Source: Akkermansia muciniphila
Lineage (GTDB): Bacteria; Verrucomicrobiota; Verrucomicrobiia; Verrucomicrobiales; Akkermansiaceae
Direction of reading: 5' to 3'
NCBI RefSeq assembly: GCF_002884975.1
Contig: NZ_PJKB01000001.1
Span: 1,388,401 to 1,452,400 of the forward strand
DNA length: 64,000 nucleotides
Shown: in pieces, positions 43,281-50,346 of the stretch
Numbering within the stretch: position 1 is the stretch's first letter
How the letters are laid out: each line of letters starts with the position of its first letter
Notes under the pieces: model-generated
Databases searched by the model: none
Told to the model about the DNA's origin: nothing
Seen by the model: only the letters and a program-made list of their open reading frames with translations
Translations under genes and position numbers: made by a program

Positions 43281-43363
43281 CTCTCCACTCTCCACTCTCC
43301 ACTCTCCACTCTCCACTCTCCACTCTCCACTCTCCACTCTCCACTCTCCACTCTCCACTCTCC
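43281..43363 (+). repeat. Tandem heptanucleotide repeat, about twelve copies of CTCTCCA
   Basis: Eleven perfect copies of CTCTCCA, then CTCTCC, run without interruption over 83 bases. One strand is nearly pure pyrimidine with an A every seventh base. It lies between the four-helix-bundle gene and gatB, 77 bases before the gatB ATG. Perfect repeats of this kind change in copy number by slippage and the pyrimidine strand could form triplex DNA. Confidence 0.95.
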
Positions 43364-43439
43364 CGCCTCAGGCCTTTTTACTGGACAGGAAGAAGAGGGT
43401 TCCGTACAGTTTCCGCGATATTCAAGCGTTCCGAATTTT

Positions 43440-44906
43440 ATGGCAATTTCAGATTACATCGTGACCATTGGCCTGGAAGTCCACTGCCAGATCAAGACGA
43501 AGAGCAAAATGTTCTGCTCCTGCGAGACCGGCTTTGGCTTTGAACCCAATACGCGCGTGTGCCCCACTTGCCTGGGGCTGCCGGGCGCCTTGCCCGTGCT
43601 GAATGAGTTCGCCATTGAACGCACCCTGCTGACCGGGCTGATGCTGGGATGCTCCAGCCCGGAGGTTTCCCAGTGGGACCGCAAGAATTACTTTTACCCG
43701 GACATGGCGAAGAATTACCAGACCTCCCAGCTGGATCTGCCGCTGTGCCTGGGCGGGGAGGTTCCCCTGTATCCCTGGTCCTACCCGAATGACGTGATCA
43801 AGGCCGGCGTGCCCCCCTTCCGCACCGTGAAGCTGACCCGCATCCATTTGGAAGAGGATGCGGCAAAGATCACCCACCACGCCAATTATTCCCTGATTGA
43901 CTACAACCGCGCCGGTTCCGCCCTGATGGAGATTGTCTCCGATCCGGATATCGACACTCCGGAGGAAGCCTACGCCTACCTTAAGTCCCTCCAGCAGATT
44001 CTGAATTACGGGGATATTTCCGACGCTGACATGGAGAAGGGCCAGATGCGCTGCGACGTGAATATTTCCCTGCGTCCCCACGGCCAGAAGGAACTGGGCG
44101 CAAAGGTGGAGATGAAGAACCTCAATTCCATGTCCGCCGTACGCCGGGCCCTTCATTATGAAATCCAGCGCCAGGCGGAAGAACTGGACATGGGCATGGC
44201 GCAGATCCAGTCCACCCGCCGCTGGGACGACGAACGCGGGGAGAGCGCCATCATGCGCACCAAGGAAGACGCGCATGATTACCGCTATTTCCCCTGCCCG
44301 GACCTGGTGCCCATACACACCGCCCCGCTGGTGGAGAAGGTGCGCAGCCAGATTCCGGAACTGCCCCAGGAACGCCAGAAAAGGTTCATGGAGGACTACG
44401 GCCTGAGCGAATATGACGCCAACGTGCTGGTGGGAGACCTGGAACTTGCCCGCTTCTTTGAAGAGGCCGCGCAGGGAACGGCCAGCGGCAAGAAGATTGC
44501 CAACTGGGTCATCAACAATATTTCCGCCGTGCTGAATGAAAAAGGCATGCGCCCGTCCGAATGCCCGGTGAAACCGGAAGCCATCCGGGACCTGATCGCC
44601 ATTATTGACGACGGCACCGTTTCCAACAACCAGGCCAAGGACGTCTTCACCCGGATGTGGGAGGAACCGTCCCTCACCGCGGCTCAGGCAGCCAAGCTGC
44701 TCGGCTTTGAAAAGGCGGATTCCTCCTTCCTGGACGCCATCGTGCAGGAGGTCATTTCCGCCAATCCGGCCAAGGTGGCTGAAATCCAGGCAGGCAACGA
44801 CAAGCTCCTGAACTGGCTCACCGGACAGGTGATGAAAGCCGCCAAGGGCAAGGCCAACCCGAAGATTGTGACGGAAGCGCTGAAAAAAGCTCTTTCAGAA
44901 CAGTGA
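43440..44906 (+). CDS. gatB: Aspartyl/glutamyl-tRNA amidotransferase subunit B
   Basis: A 488-residue subunit of the GatCAB complex, which turns Glu-tRNA-Gln (or Asp-tRNA-Asn) into the amidated form. Signatures are TIGLEVHCQIKTKSKMFC, the zinc Cys pairs (CSC and CPTC), GALPVLNE, and SVMEIVSDPD-type LMEIVSDPD with RCDVNISLRP. A YqeY-like helical tail follows. gatA and gatC are not nearby. Both flanks carry repeats: the heptanucleotide array before, and an imperfect inverted repeat after. Confidence 0.97.
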   Translation: MAISDYIVTIGLEVHCQIKTKSKMFCSCETGFGFEPNTRVCPTCLGLPGALPVLNEFAIERTLLTGLMLGCSSPEVSQWDRKNYFYPDMAKNYQTSQLDLPLCLGGEVPLYPWSYPNDVIKAGVPPFRTVKLTRIHLEEDAAKITHHANYSLIDYNRAGSALMEIVSDPDIDTPEEAYAYLKSLQQILNYGDISDADMEKGQMRCDVNISLRPHGQKELGAKVEMKNLNSMSAVRRALHYEIQRQAEELDMGMAQIQSTRRWDDERGESAIMRTKEDAHDYRYFPCPDLVPIHTAPLVEKVRSQIPELPQERQKRFMEDYGLSEYDANVLVGDLELARFFEEAAQGTASGKKIANWVINNISAVLNEKGMRPSECPVKPEAIRDLIAIIDDGTVSNNQAKDVFTRMWEEPSLTAAQAAKLLGFEKADSSFLDAIVQEVISANPAKVAEIQAGNDKLLNWLTGQVMKAAKGKANPKIVTEALKKALSEQ

Positions 44907-44983
44907 CCAAAAACTAAAGATGAAAGACTAAATATTTTCCGGCACGAGCTTTAGTATTTGGTCTTTCCTATTTAGTATTTTTG
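44907..44983. repeat. Imperfect inverted repeat after gatB
   Basis: An AT-rich left arm with AAAAACTAAA and GAAAGACTAAATA (44907-44934) is roughly complementary to the right arm with TTTAGTATTTGGTCTTTC and TATTTAGTATTTTTG (44950-44983). TTTAGTATTT occurs twice in the right arm. The RNA could fold into a long weak hairpin and may help end gatB or poxB transcription, but it lacks the GC stem and T run of an intrinsic terminator. Base composition differs sharply from the neighbours. Confidence 0.55.
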
Positions 44984-45005
44984 TTCAAGCCCTCAGGGCT
45001 TGAAC
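44983..45005 (-). repeat. Perfect hairpin containing the poxB stop codon
   Basis: GTTCAAGCCC and GGGCTTGAAC (44983-44992 and 44996-45005) form ten perfect base pairs around a three-base loop. On the minus strand that loop is the TGA stop of the pyruvate oxidase gene. No T run follows on either strand, so this is not a standard terminator; it may protect the mRNA 3' end. Confidence 0.7.
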
Positions 45006-46723
45006 AATTTCCTGTTCCCGGCCAGGGTGTTCCACACCTGCTTCACTTCCCCGGTCAGCGTCTGCTTGACCATCGCCAGGGAGAAGTCCGCGGCCTGCCC
45101 CAGGCTGATATACGGGGGCAGAGCGATGGCATCCCGGTCCACACGGGCGTCCAGCAGGGCCGCTCCCGGATATTTCAGGAAGGCCTGTACCATCTCGTCC
45201 ACCTGGCTTGACTTGTCCAGCACAAAGCCCTTGATGCCCACGGCGTCCGCCACGGCGGCAAAGGAGGGATTGTCCAGGTCAATCTGCCACGGAATCAGGC
45301 CAGCGGCCTGCATTTCCAACTGGATGAAGTCCAGGCAGTCGTTATTATACACCACCAGTTTCACCGGAAGCCTGTACTGGGCAATCGTAATCAGATCCCC
45401 CAGCAGCATGGACAAGCCGCCGTCCCCGCAGAGGGCGATTACCTGCCGGCTGGGATAAGCCTTCTGGGCTCCGATCGCCATCGGCATGGCATTGGCCATG
45501 GAGCCGTGATTGAAGGAGGCCAGCGTCCGCCTTCCCAGCGTGGAGCACAGGAACCGGGCGCTCCAGATGCAGGGGGTGCCCGTGTCCACGGTAAATACGG
45601 CGTCCGGGGCCGCGTACTTGTTCAGGGCGGTGGTCACTTGTTCGGGCCGGATGGGGGATTCCTTGTCACTCCCGTCCATGTAGGCGTTCATGTCCTTAAC
45701 ATCCTTGGCATGGCGCTTCAGGGAGGCGTCCAGATGTTCCGAATCCTTTTTCTCCTCCAGCATTCCCAGCAGGGCGTCAGCCACGGCTCCCACGTCCCCG
45801 CAGATTCCCAGGTCCAGGCGGCAGCGGCGCCCCAGCACTTCCCCGCGGCGGTCGATCTGGACGATGGCGGGCCTGGTGGGAAGGAAGTTGAAGTAGGGGA
45901 AGTCCGTCCCCCACATCACAATGAGGTCGCTTTCATGCATGGCCTTGTAGGCGTCCCCCCAGCCCAGCAGGCCGGTCATGCCCACGCCCAGGGGGTTGTC
46001 ATGTTCAAAATAGTCTTTTCCCCGCCAGGTGTAGGCAATCGGGGCCTTTACCCGCGCGGCGATCTGCACCACCTTGCGTTCCGCTCCGGCGCAGCCGCCT
46101 CCGCAGAAGAAAGTGATGCGGCCGTGTGAAGCGAGCATCTGGGCCAGGCGCGCCACGGATTCATGGTCCGGCACCACGGTTTCCCGGGTGAAGGCGGGGG
46201 GATGCACCAGGTCTTTGGCCTCCGCGGGAGCATCCGCCACGTCCCCCGGCAGCACGATGACGCCCACATCATTCAGGGAGTAGGCATGCTGGATGGCGGA
46301 CATCAGCACGCGGGGGGCCTGCTCCGCCGTGGAAGCCAGTTCCGCATAGGAGCTGCATTCCTTGAACAGCTGCTCCGGATGGGTGGCCTGGAAGTAATCC
46401 ACCCCCACCTGGCTCTGGGGGATGTGGGAGGCGATCGCCAGCACGCGGGCCCTGCTCCTGTGGGCGTCATAAAGGCCGTTGATCAAATGAAGGTTGCCGG
46501 GGCCGCTGCTGCCGCAGCATACGGCCAGATTGCCGGTAAGCTGTGCTTCCGCACTGGCGGCGAAGGCGCCCACTTCCTCATGCCTCATGTGAATCCATTC
46601 AATGGTTTTCTTTCTGCGGAGGGCGTCCGTGATGGGGTTCAAACTATCTCCCACAATGCCGTAAATGCGCTTTACTCCCGCTTTTTCCAAAATTTCAACA
46701 AGTTGATCAGCTACCGTATACAT
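44993..46723 (-). CDS. poxB: Pyruvate oxidase / pyruvate:quinone oxidoreductase (thiamine-diphosphate enzyme)
   Basis: A 576-residue thiamine-diphosphate flavoenzyme. N-terminal GIVGDSLNPI and the HEEVGAFAASAEAQLTG stretch carry the catalytic Glu; a FAD-binding middle domain follows; GDGGLSMLLGDL ... YNNDCLDFI is the Mg2+/ThDP motif. It resembles PoxB, which oxidises pyruvate to acetate and CO2, passing electrons to quinone. A ThDP pyruvate oxidase using O2 is an alternative that sequence alone does not exclude. In an anaerobe it could be a route for tolerating low oxygen (inference). Confidence 0.9.
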   Translation of the reverse strand: MYTVADQLVEILEKAGVKRIYGIVGDSLNPITDALRRKKTIEWIHMRHEEVGAFAASAEAQLTGNLAVCCGSSGPGNLHLINGLYDAHRSRARVLAIASHIPQSQVGVDYFQATHPEQLFKECSSYAELASTAEQAPRVLMSAIQHAYSLNDVGVIVLPGDVADAPAEAKDLVHPPAFTRETVVPDHESVARLAQMLASHGRITFFCGGGCAGAERKVVQIAARVKAPIAYTWRGKDYFEHDNPLGVGMTGLLGWGDAYKAMHESDLIVMWGTDFPYFNFLPTRPAIVQIDRRGEVLGRRCRLDLGICGDVGAVADALLGMLEEKKDSEHLDASLKRHAKDVKDMNAYMDGSDKESPIRPEQVTTALNKYAAPDAVFTVDTGTPCIWSARFLCSTLGRRTLASFNHGSMANAMPMAIGAQKAYPSRQVIALCGDGGLSMLLGDLITIAQYRLPVKLVVYNNDCLDFIQLEMQAAGLIPWQIDLDNPSFAAVADAVGIKGFVLDKSSQVDEMVQAFLKYPGAALLDARVDRDAIALPPYISLGQAADFSLAMVKQTLTGEVKQVWNTLAGNRKLFKP

Positions 46724-46727
46724 GCAG

Positions 46728-46757
46728 ATTAGACCAAAACCGGTTGAAAAAAATCAA
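46728..46757 (-). promoter_or_regulatory. Possible promoter very close to the poxB start
   Basis: On the minus strand TTGATT (46757-46752) and TCTAAT (46733-46728) are 18 bases apart. The -10 hexamer ends only four bases before the ATG at 46723, so transcription would begin at or inside the start codon. Either the gene is leaderless, or this is not the promoter. Confidence 0.3.
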
Positions 46758-46850
46758 TGCTTTTGTGTCATAGATACCGGAAGTTCCTTCCGCATGGAAA
46801 ACCATGACGGATTTTCAAACAGCCGCCTTGCCTGCCGGGAGGCTTTTTCC

Positions 46851-46878
46851 TTGAAGAAACCGCGCTGGAGTCTATCTT
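46851..46878 (+). promoter_or_regulatory. Promoter of the GH-D-like glycosidase gene
   Basis: TTGAAG (46851-46856) and TATCTT (46873-46878) with a 16-base spacer. Predicted start near 46885, about 28 bases before the ATG at 46913. Confidence 0.4.
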
Positions 46879-46912
46879 GGCAAGGTAGTTCCATTTTCCT
46901 TGATACCAAACC

Positions 46913-49450
46913 ATGAAATTCCTCACTAAAGCTCTCCTGATGGCCACCGTTCTGGGAAGCCTCGCCACCGCTTCCGCAGCAGTCGTTTTTCCCGGCCCCA
47001 CGCCCGGCGCGGCCCAGGCGGAACAGGCGGCTTCCGGGTATACACTTTCCAACAATATTCTGACGGCCAAATTCCTCAACCGCGGGGGCAAGCTTTCCTT
47101 TGGAGGCATGACGTCCAAACTGGGACCGGTAGCCAAAGCCGGGGAGGAACTGTTTATCATCAACCTTCAGGACGGCCGGAGCATCAAATCCTCAGACCTG
47201 AAGGCGGCAGACGTCAAGCTCATCTCCCTCCAGGCCAATCCCAAGGCGTTCAAGCTGGTGGACCGCTTCCCCGGAAAAGCCGTGACAGCCACCTTCCAGG
47301 CACTGAACGGAACCCTGCATATCTCCTGGCGCGCCGTGCTCCGGGACAATTCCCATTACCTGCGGCAGGAACTCCGCCTGGTGGGCACGAAGCCCATCCA
47401 GATGAAGAGCATCGTGGCCATGCAGTATGACCTGGTGGAAGGAAAGGCGGGCTCCCCCTCCGTCTCCGGAAACGCCAGGGGCGCGCTCATCGTGAACGAC
47501 CTCGCTTTCACCGCCCTGGAAACGCCCATGGGCATCAACACCGTGGGAGGCTCCGGAAACGCGGCAGGCGGGGAGTCCACAGCCTGGAATGCGGACAAAT
47601 GGACCACGGCTTCATGGACGGGCAATTTCAATATTCCGCAGGAGCTGAAAAAGCAGTACGGGGAGCAGGTAGCCTGCGCAGAAGGCCCCGTCACCATTGA
47701 CGCCAAGGGTCCCTGCACCATCACGTTCCAGTACAAGGGGGGCGACAAGGGGAACAACAAGCTGAACACCGCCGGCGTGCAGCTCCTTTCCGCCAAGGGC
47801 GCCGTCCTTGACTCCGATTTCCACGCCGGGAGTACCGGGGATGCCAATTCCAACAACGCCTACACCGTGAAAGTTCCCGCCAAGGGGAACTACCTGCTGC
47901 GCTACTGGGCCCAGACCAAGAGCGAACCGATTGCCAGCAAGGGGGAAATCACCTTCTCCGTGCCCGTGCGCACGCTGGAGGAAAAGGAAGACGCCCAGGT
48001 GGAAGATTCCCAGCTCGCCCAGGGCGTCTGGAGCCGTAAAACCACCATGCAGCCCAGGGAGGTGTGGGAGGTGTCCTCCGTTCTCGGCATCTTTGCCCCC
48101 GGCCAGCAGCGCCGCTCCTTCCTGGCCTATATGGAGAGGGAGCGCGTGATGCCCTACCGCCCCTTCATCCATTACAATTCCTGGTATGAACTGAATATCA
48201 ACCGGAATAATGATTCAGACCCCGCCAAGCGCATGACGGAAGAGCAGTGCCTGGCCGTGCTGAAGGACTGGCAGGAACAGTTTTTCCAGAAGCGCGGCAT
48301 GACCATTGACGCCTTCGTCTGGGACGACGGCTGGGATGAATTCAACAGCCTGTGGGATTTCCACAAAATGTTTCCGCAGGGCTTCAAGCGCATTGACGCC
48401 GCCGCGGGTAAACAAAAGGCCGGCATCGGCACCTGGCTGGGCCCGGTGGGCGGCTACGGAGCCTCCAAAGGCAAGCGCCTGGCTCACTGGAATGTGAAGC
48501 ATCCGGACAACAAGATCGGCAACTTCCAGCTTTCCAACAAGGAGTACTTTGACGCCTTTGTGGGCCGCTGCTCCCAGATGGTGAAGGATTACAACATGAA
48601 GTACTTCAAATTCGACGGCATCAGCACCCATTTCCACGCCAAGGGCCCGGGCAATGAGGAGGATGCGGAAGGCATCATCCGCGTACTGAACGCCCTGCGC
48701 CAGAAAAAGGGGGACCTTTACATCAATTGCACCGTGGGTACATGGGCCTCACCTTTCTGGTTCCGTTATGCGGATTCCGTATGGAGGCAGGAAAATGACT
48801 TCGGCACCATCGGCGTGGGCGACAACCGCGACAAGTGGATTACCTACCGCGACCGCCTGGTGCATGAAGTCTTTGTACAGGGGTCACCCCTGATGCCCAT
48901 CAATTCCATGATGACACACGGCCTGATGGTCACCAAGTTCGGGCCGCCCGCGTGCATGCCCCGCGATCCTGAAAACGTGAAGAAGGAACTCCGCTGCGCC
49001 ATGGCCTGCGGCACCTCCCTCCAGGAGCTTTACGTGGACAGAGACCTCATGAACGCCAAGGACGGCGCGCTGTGGGACGAGCTGGCCAAGGGCATCAAGT
49101 GGATCCGCCGCAATGCGGACGTGCTGGACGACGTGCACTGGGTGGGCGGCAATCCGTGGAACAAGCAGACCAATGAAGGCGCCGTGTACGGCTGGGCCGC
49201 GTGGAATAAAAACAAGGCCACCCTGGCCCTCCGCAACTCCTCAGACCAGGAAAAGAGCCTGACCGGCACCCTGCGCGGCATCCTTGATATTCCCGCGGCG
49301 GTGAAGGGTTCCATCACTTTCAAGGATTCCTATGACGACCAGCGGCCCCTGGACGGTTTCTCCGGCAAGACCGTGGACGTTGACAAGGAGCTGACCTTCA
49401 CGCTGAAACCCTTTGAAGTACTGGTGTACGAAGGGGGCAAGGTCAAATAA
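46913..49450 (+). CDS. Secreted clan GH-D-like glycoside hydrolase (alpha-galactosidase-like)
   Basis: An 845-residue secreted enzyme (signal peptide about 1-22, ATASA). The N-terminal half is a beta supersandwich with an extra beta module at about 240-345 (TIDAKGPCTITFQYKGG to GNYLLRYWAQ) that could bind carbohydrate. A TIM barrel then follows, with DAFVWDDGWDEFNS and YFKFDGIST; Asp568 fits the nucleophile of GH27/36-type enzymes (YxKxD), and Asp629 in RQENDFG is a candidate acid/base. A short C-terminal beta domain (PFEVLVYEG) resembles that of GH36. I am fairly sure of the clan, not of the family or substrate; some homologues are mislabelled as enterotoxins. Confidence 0.72.
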   Translation: MKFLTKALLMATVLGSLATASAAVVFPGPTPGAAQAEQAASGYTLSNNILTAKFLNRGGKLSFGGMTSKLGPVAKAGEELFIINLQDGRSIKSSDLKAADVKLISLQANPKAFKLVDRFPGKAVTATFQALNGTLHISWRAVLRDNSHYLRQELRLVGTKPIQMKSIVAMQYDLVEGKAGSPSVSGNARGALIVNDLAFTALETPMGINTVGGSGNAAGGESTAWNADKWTTASWTGNFNIPQELKKQYGEQVACAEGPVTIDAKGPCTITFQYKGGDKGNNKLNTAGVQLLSAKGAVLDSDFHAGSTGDANSNNAYTVKVPAKGNYLLRYWAQTKSEPIASKGEITFSVPVRTLEEKEDAQVEDSQLAQGVWSRKTTMQPREVWEVSSVLGIFAPGQQRRSFLAYMERERVMPYRPFIHYNSWYELNINRNNDSDPAKRMTEEQCLAVLKDWQEQFFQKRGMTIDAFVWDDGWDEFNSLWDFHKMFPQGFKRIDAAAGKQKAGIGTWLGPVGGYGASKGKRLAHWNVKHPDNKIGNFQLSNKEYFDAFVGRCSQMVKDYNMKYFKFDGISTHFHAKGPGNEEDAEGIIRVLNALRQKKGDLYINCTVGTWASPFWFRYADSVWRQENDFGTIGVGDNRDKWITYRDRLVHEVFVQGSPLMPINSMMTHGLMVTKFGPPACMPRDPENVKKELRCAMACGTSLQELYVDRDLMNAKDGALWDELAKGIKWIRRNADVLDDVHWVGGNPWNKQTNEGAVYGWAAWNKNKATLALRNSSDQEKSLTGTLRGILDIPAAVKGSITFKDSYDDQRPLDGFSGKTVDVDKELTFTLKPFEVLVYEGGKVK

Positions 49451-49460
49451 TCCCCCCCTT

Positions 49461-49493
49461 TTCAGGGAAAGCCGGTTTTCCGGCTTCCCTGAA
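49461..49493. terminator. Stable hairpin between convergent genes
   Basis: TTCAGGGAAAGCCGG (49461-49475) pairs with CCGGCTTCCCTGAA (49480-49493) across a TTTT loop, with one bulged A. It lies eleven bases after the glycosidase stop and 28 before the end of the convergent gene. No T run follows on either strand, so it may act as a factor-dependent or processing site. Confidence 0.55.
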
Positions 49494-49520
49494 CTCCCGT
49501 ACCTCCGGCGCGGGTCCGGT

Positions 49521-50174
49521 TTAAAACCTCTTCTCAAACGTCACCGCTTCCAGCGGGTCGGAAGGGTTGACGGGCATCACCAGGCACTCCATATTTTCCC
49601 CTCCCAGGTAGAGGGTCAGGCCGGCGCCGGCGGAATAGACGATGGAGACGCCGTAATACCCCTCTTTCTTCACCAGGGACCAGGTGCCCCGGCAGGAGGA
49701 CACGAGGTCCTCCTCCAGCACGGAGAGATCATCCCGGTCCTCCGGATGGGAAATCCACCAGCCCCACGCTTCAGGGCGCGGGAAGGAGGAAACCTCGCAC
49801 GTGCCGTCTTCATGCAGGAGAATCGTGGAGGAGCTGATCTGGAAAAAGCGCCTCAGCTCCTGGGGCCGGTAAAACAGCCGCGCCCTGGGTGTGGATTCCA
49901 CCTCGTACGTTCCGGATACGGCCTGAAGCGCCGGTTCCTGAATCCACAGGAAGGTATTTTTATGCATCATCCGCTGGCACGCCAGGCCCACCACCGCCAG
50001 GAGGGAAAGGAACGACAGGACAAAGGCCCACAGAGCAAGCCTCTTTCTCCACCAGGCATACACGGCGGCCAGTCCGGCCACACTGCCCACGCAGACCCAG
50101 AATCCCCAGGAACGGGAAAGGAAGGCAAGAGCATCCGCCAGTACGGAAAGGCCATGAGAAAGATCATTCCACAT
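49521..50174 (-). CDS. Membrane protein of unknown function
   Basis: A 217-residue protein with two N-terminal transmembrane helices (about 23-42 and 47-67) and a soluble C-terminal half of alternating strands rich in Glu and aromatic residues. No family recognised. It converges with the glycosidase gene and is divergent from the Ca2+ ATPase gene. Confidence 0.6.
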   Translation of the reverse strand: MWNDLSHGLSVLADALAFLSRSWGFWVCVGSVAGLAAVYAWWRKRLALWAFVLSFLSLLAVVGLACQRMMHKNTFLWIQEPALQAVSGTYEVESTPRARLFYRPQELRRFFQISSSTILLHEDGTCEVSSFPRPEAWGWWISHPEDRDDLSVLEEDLVSSCRGTWSLVKKEGYYGVSIVYSAGAGLTLYLGGENMECLVMPVNPSDPLEAVTFEKRF

Positions 50175-50346
50175 AGGTGCTTCAGAATCGCCGGAACTCC
50201 GTCAAAGTCAAGGCAACAATGCCGCCCTTCACGGTACGGAGGGGGCGCGGCGGCTCAATTTTCCCAAAAACTCCCGTCATCATTCCCGCAAATCCCCCTC
50301 CGCACTTTCCTCACGGACTCCAATCAGGTAAAGAAACATCTCAACA

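Noticed and set aside
43281-43363. Possible CRISPR array
   Set aside because: Units are seven bases with no spacers and no cas genes nearby; a simple tandem repeat.
44983-45005. Perfect hairpin as an intrinsic terminator of poxB or gatB
   Set aside because: No T run follows on either strand; kept as a hairpin of unknown role instead.
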